From NCBI RefSeq assembly GCF_023502425.1, contig NZ_JAMFMA010000001.1:682001-746000 (forward strand): a DNA stretch of 64,000 bases, given 5' to 3'. Both the position numbers and the translations under genes were made by a program. This stretch comes from Flagellimonas spongiicola (lineage in GTDB: Bacteria; Bacteroidota; Bacteroidia; Flavobacteriales; Flavobacteriaceae). A model generated the notes under the pieces. That model was not told the DNA's origin. It was given only the letters and a program-made list of their open reading frames with translations, and did no database searches. This document shows, piece after piece, positions 15,450-22,995 of the stretch. Position 1 is the stretch's first letter, and the number at the start of each line of letters is the position of its first letter.

Positions 15450-18400
15450 GTACTATTTGCTCTTTTTGTGGGGCTTGATGCCCACGCGCAGTTGCATATT
15501 GATTTTGAAATTGCCAACAAGACCAATGAAGTTTTTGGTCCCTTGGATAAAAGTAAGATCCCGCATGGCATGTTATTGGATTATGGCTATGACTTTTTGG
15601 AAGTAACCAATTACGATGGGGTGTTACGGGACAATAATTATATTGTTCCCTCGGTATACCGGGATCTGTACAATAGTGTAGTCTCCATGCGTACCCATCT
15701 ACTCGTGCCCAAATTGGTAGACCCCATAGCATTGGAGCAAAGTTGGAAAAGTACTTCCAAATCCTTGGCGAACAAAGTAGGCAAGGGCACCTTAACCACA
15801 TCTGTGGTGGTCAACGGACTTTACTATCACTATTCCAAAATCAGGGAGGATGCCCTAGATCAAGGCTTGATTCAAGTAATAGATGGAAAACAGTATGAAG
15901 ATGTCTTTATAAATACACAATGGCAAAACCCCTACGAGACCAAGGAAGTGTTTGCCATGACCTTACCCGTTACCCGTATCAACAATTCCAAGATTGCCCT
16001 CTTGTTGGAAGAAAGTGAATGGCGGACCAACCAAGATGCATTGGTGGAAAGTTTTGCGGTGGATTTTGGTGATGGCAGCGGTTTTCAGCCTTTGGTATTG
16101 GGCAAGACCCTGGGACATCATTTTGCGCAAGATGGCGATTTTGTCTGGACGTTTCGGTTAAAATTGATGGATGGCACTTTTAGGTATTGTAGAACCCCCG
16201 TGAAAATCACAGGGAAAGCAAAATTAGAAACTTTGACCACTCGCAACCCAGCTTGTTTGAATGATCCATGGGAAGTAATTATTCAATCAACCCAAGCATA
16301 TAAAGGTAGTACTGGTTCTGCAAGCATTCAAATTGCTCCAGCTGATGTTTGTAATTTAATCAATAAGCCGCTAATCGTAGTTGAAGGTTTTGATCCTCAT
16401 CTTTTAGGAAACCACCCAATTTATGGGGATACTCATCTTGAACAATTTTTATACGATATTGATGTAAAATATGGAAGTGAAGGCTTGATTAATCTTATTA
16501 CTGAGCATAATGCAGAAGGCTTTGATATCATATACGTCAATTGGGATAATGGCACGGATTGGTTACAACGTAATGCCTTTGTACTGGAAGAAGTCATCCG
16601 CTGGGTCAACCAGAACAAAACCGATGATGCCGCTCCCAATGTAGTGCTGGGGCAGAGTATGGGCGGGGTCATTGCACGTTACGCCTTACGAGATATGGAA
16701 AATAATAATGAAGACCATGATACCAGTCTTTACATTAGCCATGATGCACCGCACCAAGGCGCACATGTGCCACCCGGAGCTTTGTACATGGTAAGGCACG
16801 CCTTAAATGAGATCATCCAAACCCCGGCTGGGGATATTGGTGTAGCCATTGCCAGTGGGCATTTTCCAGTAGATGACGCACGCAAACTAATAGACAGACC
16901 TGCGGTAAAACAATTATTGGTCAACTATGTGAACAAAGAATATGAAGTAAACAATGAAGAACATAAGATATGGCAAGAAGCTTTACAAAATATGGGCTAT
17001 CCGCGGCAGACACGGAACATTGCATTAAGTAATGGCAGTCATTGTGCGCAAACCTATGGTTTGGCGCCGGGGCAAAGCCTGTTCAGACTTTATGGCTCCG
17101 GTAGCACTAGTCCCGGCACGGATTTGATCACTTTTATAACAGGATTGGGGTCTGTAGTGGGTGCTGCCTTGGGCGATATAGCGGCATTATTTATGGGATA
17201 CTTGCCCGGGCAGACCAAACTTAAGATTGACTTTCATATATGGGGTTTTCCCGGGAACCAAGAGGATCAATTGTACAAAGGCTGGATCCAGTACGAAAAA
17301 AAGTTTTTATGGGTTGCACCTTTAATGCGTAACATTACCAATAAAAGCTTTAAATGGGAAGGGAGTGATTTGTTATTGGATAATTATCCAGGAGGGGCCA
17401 TGCCTTTTATTGACAAAATTAAGGAATTTGAAGAATTTGAAATAAATTTCTTTGGTTCTTATAATCTGGATTTGGAATCGACTTCATCTATGAATTTTAT
17501 TCCTACCGTAAGTGCTTTGGATGTGGGAGGTGGTCTAACTCCATTAGCTGCCGAGAATTACCTCGCCAAATATAGTATAGGTATCCCACAACCACCTGAA
17601 TTCCAAGTCCCTTTTGATAACTATACCACCACCTACAACGCACTCAAAAGTAATGAAGGGCACATCACCTTTAACGCCCAAAACGGGGATTGGCTTGCCA
17701 ATGAACTTAACAATGCTGCTACACTTTTTGACTGTATTTTTCTTTGTGAACCAAAGCAAATAGAAGGTAATGATGTCCTCTGTAAAGAAGAACTCTATTT
17801 TGTGGATGTGGTAGGGGACACCCAAGTACAATGGAGTTCAAGCAACCCTGATGTGGCTTTTCCAACAGCACCTAATAGTGCGGCTACATCGTTTACTACG
17901 CCTCCCAATACTTATAGCCAAGAGGTAACAATTACAGCTGTATTGACTTCAGCTGCTTGCGGCAATGAACCTGTAGTCCTAGAGAAAACAGTGCAAGTAG
18001 GAAAACCTGGCTTACCGTCGGATTTATACGGTCCGGAATTGGTTGCAACAGGTGCTATGGTCAGTTACTTTGGTGGTCCGGCTCAAGGTGCCGATTTTTA
18101 TGAATGGCGCTTGCCCTATCCTTTTGACCGGGTAAATGTAATTGACGTATTCGGGGATACCTGGCAAATTTTAAAATCTGTGGATACCTACCAAAGTGCA
18201 CATGTATTTACGGGTAATGCCGCGGATGATGGTTATGTCCAACTTATGGGGGTAAATGACTGTGGTCTTGGCCCTGCAAAATTGCTGTATGTGGAACATT
18301 CTGGCGGTGGAGGTGGTGGAGGCGGGATTCCGCTTCAAGAGATGAAAGCTGTAGAAGGAGATGCCATCAATGACGGAATCTTGATTTATCCAAATGTGGC

Positions 18401-18641
18401 ATCAAATGAAGTGCATATTTCCATAGCTCCATATACGGAGGGAGAGGCGGAACCTCCATCAAGAATATTGGGTGTGACTATTTTTCCGCAGTTCCAACAA
18501 TTGCCAATCAAGCAGATTTCTTATCACGTTCCGGGAGTTGTACACGCCGAAGTTCCGGTTTTTGATTTGGCTACAGGGTATTATGCAATGGTGGTGAACA
18601 CCAATCGGGGCCCGGTGTACAAAATTCTAATTAAGGACTAG
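15435..18641 (+). CDS. Secreted lipase-like alpha/beta hydrolase with type IX sorting-like C-terminus
   Basis: A 1068-residue secreted protein with signal MKKILVLFALFVGLDAHAQ. Around residues 315-450 lies an alpha/beta-hydrolase core. PLIVVEGFDPHLLG starts it, GQSMGG holds the predicted nucleophile Ser408, and ISHDAPHQGAHVP follows, as in PGAP1/lipase-like proteins. Residues 750-920 are beta-rich, Ig-like repeats with Cys pairs. A run of eight glycines near 957-964 precedes DGILIYPNVASNEVHISI and a terminal strand YKILIKD, typical of type A sorting domains. It is likely secreted through the outer membrane; the substrate is unknown. Base composition shifts along the gene (AT-richer near 16270-16540 and 17310-17560), suggesting mosaic origin. 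Confidence 0.85.
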   Translation: MKKILVLFALFVGLDAHAQLHIDFEIANKTNEVFGPLDKSKIPHGMLLDYGYDFLEVTNYDGVLRDNNYIVPSVYRDLYNSVVSMRTHLLVPKLVDPIALEQSWKSTSKSLANKVGKGTLTTSVVVNGLYYHYSKIREDALDQGLIQVIDGKQYEDVFINTQWQNPYETKEVFAMTLPVTRINNSKIALLLEESEWRTNQDALVESFAVDFGDGSGFQPLVLGKTLGHHFAQDGDFVWTFRLKLMDGTFRYCRTPVKITGKAKLETLTTRNPACLNDPWEVIIQSTQAYKGSTGSASIQIAPADVCNLINKPLIVVEGFDPHLLGNHPIYGDTHLEQFLYDIDVKYGSEGLINLITEHNAEGFDIIYVNWDNGTDWLQRNAFVLEEVIRWVNQNKTDDAAPNVVLGQSMGGVIARYALRDMENNNEDHDTSLYISHDAPHQGAHVPPGALYMVRHALNEIIQTPAGDIGVAIASGHFPVDDARKLIDRPAVKQLLVNYVNKEYEVNNEEHKIWQEALQNMGYPRQTRNIALSNGSHCAQTYGLAPGQSLFRLYGSGSTSPGTDLITFITGLGSVVGAALGDIAALFMGYLPGQTKLKIDFHIWGFPGNQEDQLYKGWIQYEKKFLWVAPLMRNITNKSFKWEGSDLLLDNYPGGAMPFIDKIKEFEEFEINFFGSYNLDLESTSSMNFIPTVSALDVGGGLTPLAAENYLAKYSIGIPQPPEFQVPFDNYTTTYNALKSNEGHITFNAQNGDWLANELNNAATLFDCIFLCEPKQIEGNDVLCKEELYFVDVVGDTQVQWSSSNPDVAFPTAPNSAATSFTTPPNTYSQEVTITAVLTSAACGNEPVVLEKTVQVGKPGLPSDLYGPELVATGAMVSYFGGPAQGADFYEWRLPYPFDRVNVIDVFGDTWQILKSVDTYQSAHVFTGNAADDGYVQLMGVNDCGLGPAKLLYVEHSGGGGGGGGIPLQEMKAVEGDAINDGILIYPNVASNEVHISIAPYTEGEAEPPSRILGVTIFPQFQQLPIKQISYHVPGVVHAEVPVFDLATGYYAMVVNTNRGPVYKILIKD

Positions 18642-18662
18642 GAAATCGTAGTATAGCTAGTT

Positions 18663-20006
18663 TTAAACCCCAGTATAATTTGCTGGGGTTATTTGTTTCA
18701 ACTCTTCTTTGATACCAGCGGAAACGTCTAAAGTGTCGATAAAGTCCGCAATGGATTTTTGCGTGATTTTTGTATTGGTCCTAGTTAAACCCTTTAATGC
18801 TTCGTAGGGATTTGGATAGCCCTCGCGGCGCAAAATGGTCTGAATGGCCTCTGCAACTACAGCCCAATTATCTTCTAAATCCTGCTCAAACTTTTCGGCG
18901 TTCAGCACCAATTTGTTCAATCCTTTTAACGTGGATAACAATGCAACTTGGGTGTGCGCAAAAGGTACACCAACATTTCTTAAAACGGTACTATCGGTTA
19001 GATCTCGTTGTAGTCTCGAAATCGGTAATTTGGCTGATAAATGTTCAAATAAGGCGTTGGCAAGCCCTAGATTTCCTTCGGAGTTCTCAAAATCTATCGG
19101 GTTTACCTTATGCGGCATGGCAGAAGAACCTACTTCTCCTTTTTTTATTTTTTGTTTGAAGTAGTCCATGGCGATATAAGTCCAGATATCCCGATCCAAA
19201 TCAATGTAAATGGTATTGATTCGCTTTAGGCAATCAAACAGAGCTGCCATATGATCATAATGCTCTATTTGTGTAGTAGGGAACGAATGGTGCAATCCAA
19301 GTTTTTCCTGAACAAAACTCTTTCCAAAACCTTTCCAATCGATATCTGGATACGCAACTTTATGGGCATTATAGTTTCCGGTTGCACCGCCAAATTTGGC
19401 AGCACTTGGAATGTCATTTAAGAGATTGAACTGCTCTTTCAGGCGTTCCACAAACACATCGATTTCTTTGCCTAATCGAGTAGGGGATGCGGGTTGACCG
19501 TGGGTTCTTGCCAGCATTGGTATTGCTTCCCATTCTGTGGCCAGTCCCTTTAATTTTTCAAAAACTTCAAAGTACAAAGGAACATATGCCTCGTTCATTG
19601 CTTCTTTGATGGACAATGGAATAGCGGTGTTGTTGATATCCTGGGATGTTAAACCAAAATGGATGAATTCCTTGTACTTCTGAAGTCCTAGAGCATCAAA
19701 TTTTTCCTTGATAAAATACTCAACCGCCTTTACATCATGATTGGTTGTTTTTTCAATTTCCTTGATGGCCAAAGCGTCCTCAGCGGAAAAATCCAGATAG
19801 ATTTTTTGCAAGTCACCAAACATAGTGGTATCAAAATCCCCTAATTGTGGTAGTGGAATTTCGCAAAGCGCGATAAAATACTCGATTTCCACCCGAACGC
19901 GGTATCTGATCAGAGCCTCTTCAGAAAAATAAGTGCCAAATGCTTCAGTTTTGTTGCGGTATCTGCCATCAATAGGAGAGATGGCGTTGAGTTGGTTCAA
20001 TGACAT
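18663..20006 (-). CDS. purB: Adenylosuccinate lyase
   Basis: A 447-residue fumarase/aspartase-superfamily enzyme. It cleaves adenylosuccinate to AMP plus fumarate, and SAICAR to AICAR plus fumarate, in purine synthesis. The superfamily signature GSSAMPHKVNPIDFENSEGN sits near residue 293. The N-terminus LNAISPIDGRYRNKTEAFGTYFSEEALIRYRV and the TSQDINNTA segment near 125 fit the E. coli-type (about 456 residue) subgroup. It is followed on the same strand (upstream in sequence) by the helical protein and sirtuin genes, but has its own TATCTTTG box. Confidence 0.97.
   Translation of the reverse strand: MSLNQLNAISPIDGRYRNKTEAFGTYFSEEALIRYRVRVEIEYFIALCEIPLPQLGDFDTTMFGDLQKIYLDFSAEDALAIKEIEKTTNHDVKAVEYFIKEKFDALGLQKYKEFIHFGLTSQDINNTAIPLSIKEAMNEAYVPLYFEVFEKLKGLATEWEAIPMLARTHGQPASPTRLGKEIDVFVERLKEQFNLLNDIPSAAKFGGATGNYNAHKVAYPDIDWKGFGKSFVQEKLGLHHSFPTTQIEHYDHMAALFDCLKRINTIYIDLDRDIWTYIAMDYFKQKIKKGEVGSSAMPHKVNPIDFENSEGNLGLANALFEHLSAKLPISRLQRDLTDSTVLRNVGVPFAHTQVALLSTLKGLNKLVLNAEKFEQDLEDNWAVVAEAIQTILRREGYPNPYEALKGLTRTNTKITQKSIADFIDTLDVSAGIKEELKQITPANYTGV
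18666..18690 (+). terminator. Terminator hairpin embedded in the purB 3' coding end
   Basis: An 8-bp stem (AACCCCAG with CTGGGGTT, 9-base loop) is followed by TTATTTGTTT. It lies 25 bp after the lipase stop codon but inside the last codons of convergent purB, so it can serve only the rightward transcript. Confidence 0.6.
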
Positions 20007-20026
20007 GCCGTACTTTTTGAAAGCTG

Positions 20027-20034
20027 CAAAGATA
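20027..20034 (-). promoter_or_regulatory. Predicted -7 box of the purB promoter
   Basis: TATCTTTG on the minus strand ends 20 bases before the purB ATG and matches TAnnTTTG exactly. No good TTG is seen at the right distance, so this is a one-box prediction. Confidence 0.4.
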
Positions 20035-20050
20035 CTTAAACCAAAAGAGT

Positions 20051-20623
20051 TTAATGGCCTAATTTGGCAAGCTTGTCCAAGGTTTTTTTCGCACTGTTTT
20101 TATAACCGGATGTGCCTTCAGAAATTGTTGCTTCCAAAATCATTTTCAATTCAGGATGTACCCAATCAAATTTTCCGCCTAAATAAAACAAAGTACGCAT
20201 TGAAAAAACTTTGGCTGCTACTTTGTGTTCTCCAATAAACCAGTCAAAACAGCAGGTCATGATCGCTTCCAAGTGATTCTGGCTTATATTTTTAACGAAA
20301 ATGGGATCTTTGTGCTTGAAATACGTTTCGCAAAGCATTTGGCAAACATGGGCCATTGGTCGAATACTGGATTGATCTTTTAGTTCAGTCAATACTTGTG
20401 AAAAGTCATCCATAAACGGCAGTAAGTAGACCAATTTTTTGCGCATTAAATGGTCAAAAGTCCAACTGGCATTAAAAGTATCTTCCTTGTCCTGCGCTTT
20501 GATTTCTTTGAGCAGGTCTCCAACCAGATCAGGCGCTTGTTCTAAAATAGCTACTAGTCCGGTAATTTGCAATTTGGATAGTCGGCCAGAATTAACGGCC
20601 AAATGGAGCTCGTCTGCAGTCAA
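20051..20623 (-). CDS. Conserved helical protein of unknown function
   Basis: A 190-residue, nearly all-helical, soluble protein with no signal peptide. Its pattern (LQITGLVAILEQAPDLVGDLLKEI, later HPELKMILEATISEG and KNSAKKTLDKL) suggests HEAT-like helix pairs. The start appears to be TTG at 20623: an in-frame stop lies just upstream and the next ATG is codon 60. The TTG follows the sirtuin stop codon by one base, so coupled re-initiation is likely. Flavobacterial relatives are, in my recollection, sometimes mislabelled adenylosuccinate lyase because of the purB neighbour; it has no lyase signature. Function is unknown. Confidence 0.75.
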   Translation of the reverse strand: MTADELHLAVNSGRLSKLQITGLVAILEQAPDLVGDLLKEIKAQDKEDTFNASWTFDHLMRKKLVYLLPFMDDFSQVLTELKDQSSIRPMAHVCQMLCETYFKHKDPIFVKNISQNHLEAIMTCCFDWFIGEHKVAAKVFSMRTLFYLGGKFDWVHPELKMILEATISEGTSGYKNSAKKTLDKLAKLGH

Positions 20624-20624
20624 T

Positions 20625-21323
20625 TTATTGCCTATTTAGAAGTTGTTGTGTTAACTCTGGGACTCCCGTGGTAGCAGTATTCGGAATTATTGTCAAATTC
20701 TGATACTCCGTTGCTGTAACATTCGGCTTGGGATCTATAAAATAAATGGGTATACCACTGGGCACATAATTAATGAGGCTTGCCGCAGGGTACACTTGCA
20801 TTGAGGTTCCAATTATTATCAATAGGTCCGCAGTTAATGTAATCTCTATGGCATGTTCCAACATAGGAACCATTTCACCAAACCACACAATATGCGGTCT
20901 AAGTTGATGTCCTTTGGGGTCTAAATCACCGAGGACCAAGTCCTTTTTCCATTCTAGCACATAATTTTCATCAACTGTACTTCGTACTTTGAATAGTTCG
21001 CCGTGAAGGTGCAATACATTGGTGTTTCCTGCTTGTTCATGCAAATTATCAACGTTTTGTGTTACAATATGCACATCATATTTGGATTCAAGAGCTACAA
21101 GTGCTTCGTGTCCGGCATTAGGATTCACCTCCAAAAGTTGCCTTCTTCTTTGGTTATAGAACTCCAATACAAGCTCCGGATTCCGGGCATAACCTTGAGG
21201 TGAGGCAACCTCCATAACATCATGACCTTCCCAAAGTCCATTGGCATCCCTAAAGGTTTTCAGACCACTTTCGGCGCTCATTCCCGCACCGGTCAATACT
21301 ACAATTTTTTGTTTGTTATCCAT
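20625..21323 (-). CDS. cobB: NAD-dependent protein deacylase, class III sirtuin without zinc cysteines
   Basis: A 232-residue sirtuin that removes acyl groups from lysine using NAD+. Seen are GAGMSAESGLKTFRD (NAD binding, 12-26), TQNVDNLHEQAG (88-99), LHLHGEL with catalytic His107, and GTSMQVYPAASL. Tyr56 and Arg59 in FYNQRR match the YxxR pair that in class III enzymes (SIRT5, CobB) binds succinyl or malonyl groups, so desuccinylase activity is inferred. The protein contains no cysteine at all, so the usual Cys4 zinc ribbon between His107 and IVWFGE is absent. The start is ATG 21323, divergent from trmH. Confidence 0.9.
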   Translation of the reverse strand: MDNKQKIVVLTGAGMSAESGLKTFRDANGLWEGHDVMEVASPQGYARNPELVLEFYNQRRRQLLEVNPNAGHEALVALESKYDVHIVTQNVDNLHEQAGNTNVLHLHGELFKVRSTVDENYVLEWKKDLVLGDLDPKGHQLRPHIVWFGEMVPMLEHAIEITLTADLLIIIGTSMQVYPAASLINYVPSGIPIYFIDPKPNVTATEYQNLTIIPNTATTGVPELTQQLLNRQ

Positions 21324-21368
21324 GTGTGTCTAAAAATATGAAAATCATTTTTCGCTATCTTGGGTTTT

Positions 21369-22022
21369 ATGTTTAATTCCGATTTGTTGACTTATCTGGA
21401 AACCTATTTGACCGAAGAGCGTAAACTCCGGTTTATGAATGTTCTGGAGAATAGAACCAAGTATTTAACAGTGGCCATTGAGGATGTATTTCAATTGCAC
21501 AATACCAGTGCCGTTATTCGAAGTTGCGATGCTTTTGGTATACAGGAAGTACATGTGATCGAGGATCGTTTTGGACAACGTTTGGATAAAAACATTGCGA
21601 TGGGTGCTGAGCAATGGGTGGATGTGAATCGATTTAATACCACTACGGATTGTGTGAACGCATTACGGGAAAAGGGATATCAAATTGTGGCGACCACACC
21701 ACATACAGCATCTAACTTTTTGCATGAATTTGAGATTGATGGTCCAACAGCTTTGTTTTTTGGTACCGAAAAGGAAGGGTTAAGCGAAGAAGTATTGCAA
21801 CAAGCGGATAAATTTATAAAGATTCCCATGGTGGGTTTTTCTGAAAGCCTCAACATCTCAGTATCAGCAGCCATTATTATTCAGGAACTTACCCAAAAAT
21901 TGCGCAGTTCGGATTTGGATTGGGAAATGACAGCTATTGATATCTTGGAAAAACGTTTGGATTGGACCAAAAAGTCTATAAAGGATGTTGAGGGAATAAT
22001 TGCGCGCTATCAGACCCAATAA
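21369..22022 (+). CDS. trmH: tRNA (guanosine-2'-O-)-methyltransferase TrmH
   Basis: A 217-residue SPOUT methyltransferase, closest in layout to TrmH, which methylates the 2'-O of G18 in the tRNA D-loop. Motif 1 is LHNTSAVIRSCDAFGIQEVHV, motif 2 is LFFGTEKEGLSEEVL, and motif 3 is IPMVGFSESLNISVSAAI with the knot residues. A basic helix, EKRLDWTKKSIKDVEGIIARY, forms the C-terminal extension. The start is ATG 21369; a TTG three codons earlier is unlikely. The promoter region is shared with the divergent sirtuin gene, with TATCTTGG as a near-match -7 box. Confidence 0.9.
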   Translation: MFNSDLLTYLETYLTEERKLRFMNVLENRTKYLTVAIEDVFQLHNTSAVIRSCDAFGIQEVHVIEDRFGQRLDKNIAMGAEQWVDVNRFNTTTDCVNALREKGYQIVATTPHTASNFLHEFEIDGPTALFFGTEKEGLSEEVLQQADKFIKIPMVGFSESLNISVSAAIIIQELTQKLRSSDLDWEMTAIDILEKRLDWTKKSIKDVEGIIARYQTQ

Positions 22023-22066
22023 ACTTTTTTGTATTTTGTAGGGTAACCAATAAATAACAAATCAAA

Positions 22067-22594
22067 ATGACTATGCTACTCTATATTTTAGGAGGGATCG
22101 TACTTCTTATCATTGTTTTGGCAATGATAGCACCAAAATCCTATAATGTGTCACGTTCAATAGAAATTGACCAACCACGGGCTGTGGTTTTTGACAACCT
22201 TCGGTATTTAAAGAACCATGATCAATGGTCTCCTTGGAACAAGAAAGATCCCAATATGGAAAAAAAATTCACTGGTACCGATGGTGAAGTCGGGGCGATA
22301 AGTTATTGGAATGGAAATAAGGATGTTGGTGAAGGAGAACAAGAGTTGAAGAAAATTGAGGATGGACATCGCATAGAGTCTGAATTACGCTTTTTAAAAC
22401 CTTGGAAATCTACTTCGGATGCTTATTTGGTAACTGAAGACAGTTCAAATGGGGGTACCAAAGTAACATGGGGATTCTCAGGCAAAAACAAGTTTCCGTT
22501 TAGTATCATGATGCTGTTTATGAATATGGACAAAGCCGTTGGTGGAGACTTTGAAGAAGGCTTGGCTAGTTTAAAGGCCATATTGGAAAAATAA
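22067..22594 (+). CDS. SRPBCC-family (START-like) protein with N-terminal membrane helix
   Basis: A 175-residue protein. Residues 1-22 form a membrane helix (LYILGGIVLLIIVLAMIAP). An SRPBCC/polyketide-cyclase-like fold follows, starting YNVSRSIEIDQPRAVVFDNL and containing WSPWNKKDPNMEKKFTGTDG and a late helix AVGGDFEEGLASLKAILEK. The fold binds small hydrophobic ligands; the ligand is unknown. The protein is membrane-tethered, orientation uncertain. It lies 44 bp after trmH and 16 bp before the VOC gene, so a three-gene unit is possible. Confidence 0.82.
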   Translation: MTMLLYILGGIVLLIIVLAMIAPKSYNVSRSIEIDQPRAVVFDNLRYLKNHDQWSPWNKKDPNMEKKFTGTDGEVGAISYWNGNKDVGEGEQELKKIEDGHRIESELRFLKPWKSTSDAYLVTEDSSNGGTKVTWGFSGKNKFPFSIMMLFMNMDKAVGGDFEEGLASLKAILEK

Positions 22595-22610
22595 GAATTG
22601 TAGCAAAACC

Positions 22611-22994
22611 ATGGCGATGGAACAAAATATGGTAGGCTGGTTCGAAATTCCGGTTCTGGATATGGAACGGGCGAAAGCGTTTTACGATAAAGTATTTCAG
22701 ATAAAGATACAGGTACAGGATTTTGCAGGTACCTTGATGGGGTGGTTTCCTTGGGCTGAAGGCAAAGCAGGCGCAAGTGGGTCATTGATTCAAAATAAAG
22801 CGTATGAACCAAGCAATACGGCCGGAGTATTGATTTATTTTTCGAGCCAAGACCTACAACAGGAATTAGATAGAGTTATTGAGGCAGGTGGAAAAATCCT
22901 AAACCAAAAAACACAGATAAGTCCTGATGTTGGCTATATGGGTGTGTTTGAAGATACGGAAGGTAACCGAATAGCACTCCACTCCAGAGCTTAA
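22611..22994 (+). CDS. VOC-family (glyoxalase/bleomycin resistance fold) protein
   Basis: A 127-residue two-module VOC protein. The first half reads MVGWFEIPVLDMERAKAFYDKVF and the second GVLIYFSSQDLQQELDRVIEAGG, followed by VGYMGVFEDTEGNRIALHS. The latter contains the conserved Glu at the usual metal-ligand position. Stand-alone members act as dioxygenases, isomerases or binding proteins; no substrate is evident. The start at ATG 22611 is followed by another ATG two codons later, either being possible. It converges with the amylase gene with only one base between stops. Confidence 0.85.
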   Translation: MAMEQNMVGWFEIPVLDMERAKAFYDKVFQIKIQVQDFAGTLMGWFPWAEGKAGASGSLIQNKAYEPSNTAGVLIYFSSQDLQQELDRVIEAGGKILNQKTQISPDVGYMGVFEDTEGNRIALHSRA

Positions 22995-22995
22995 A

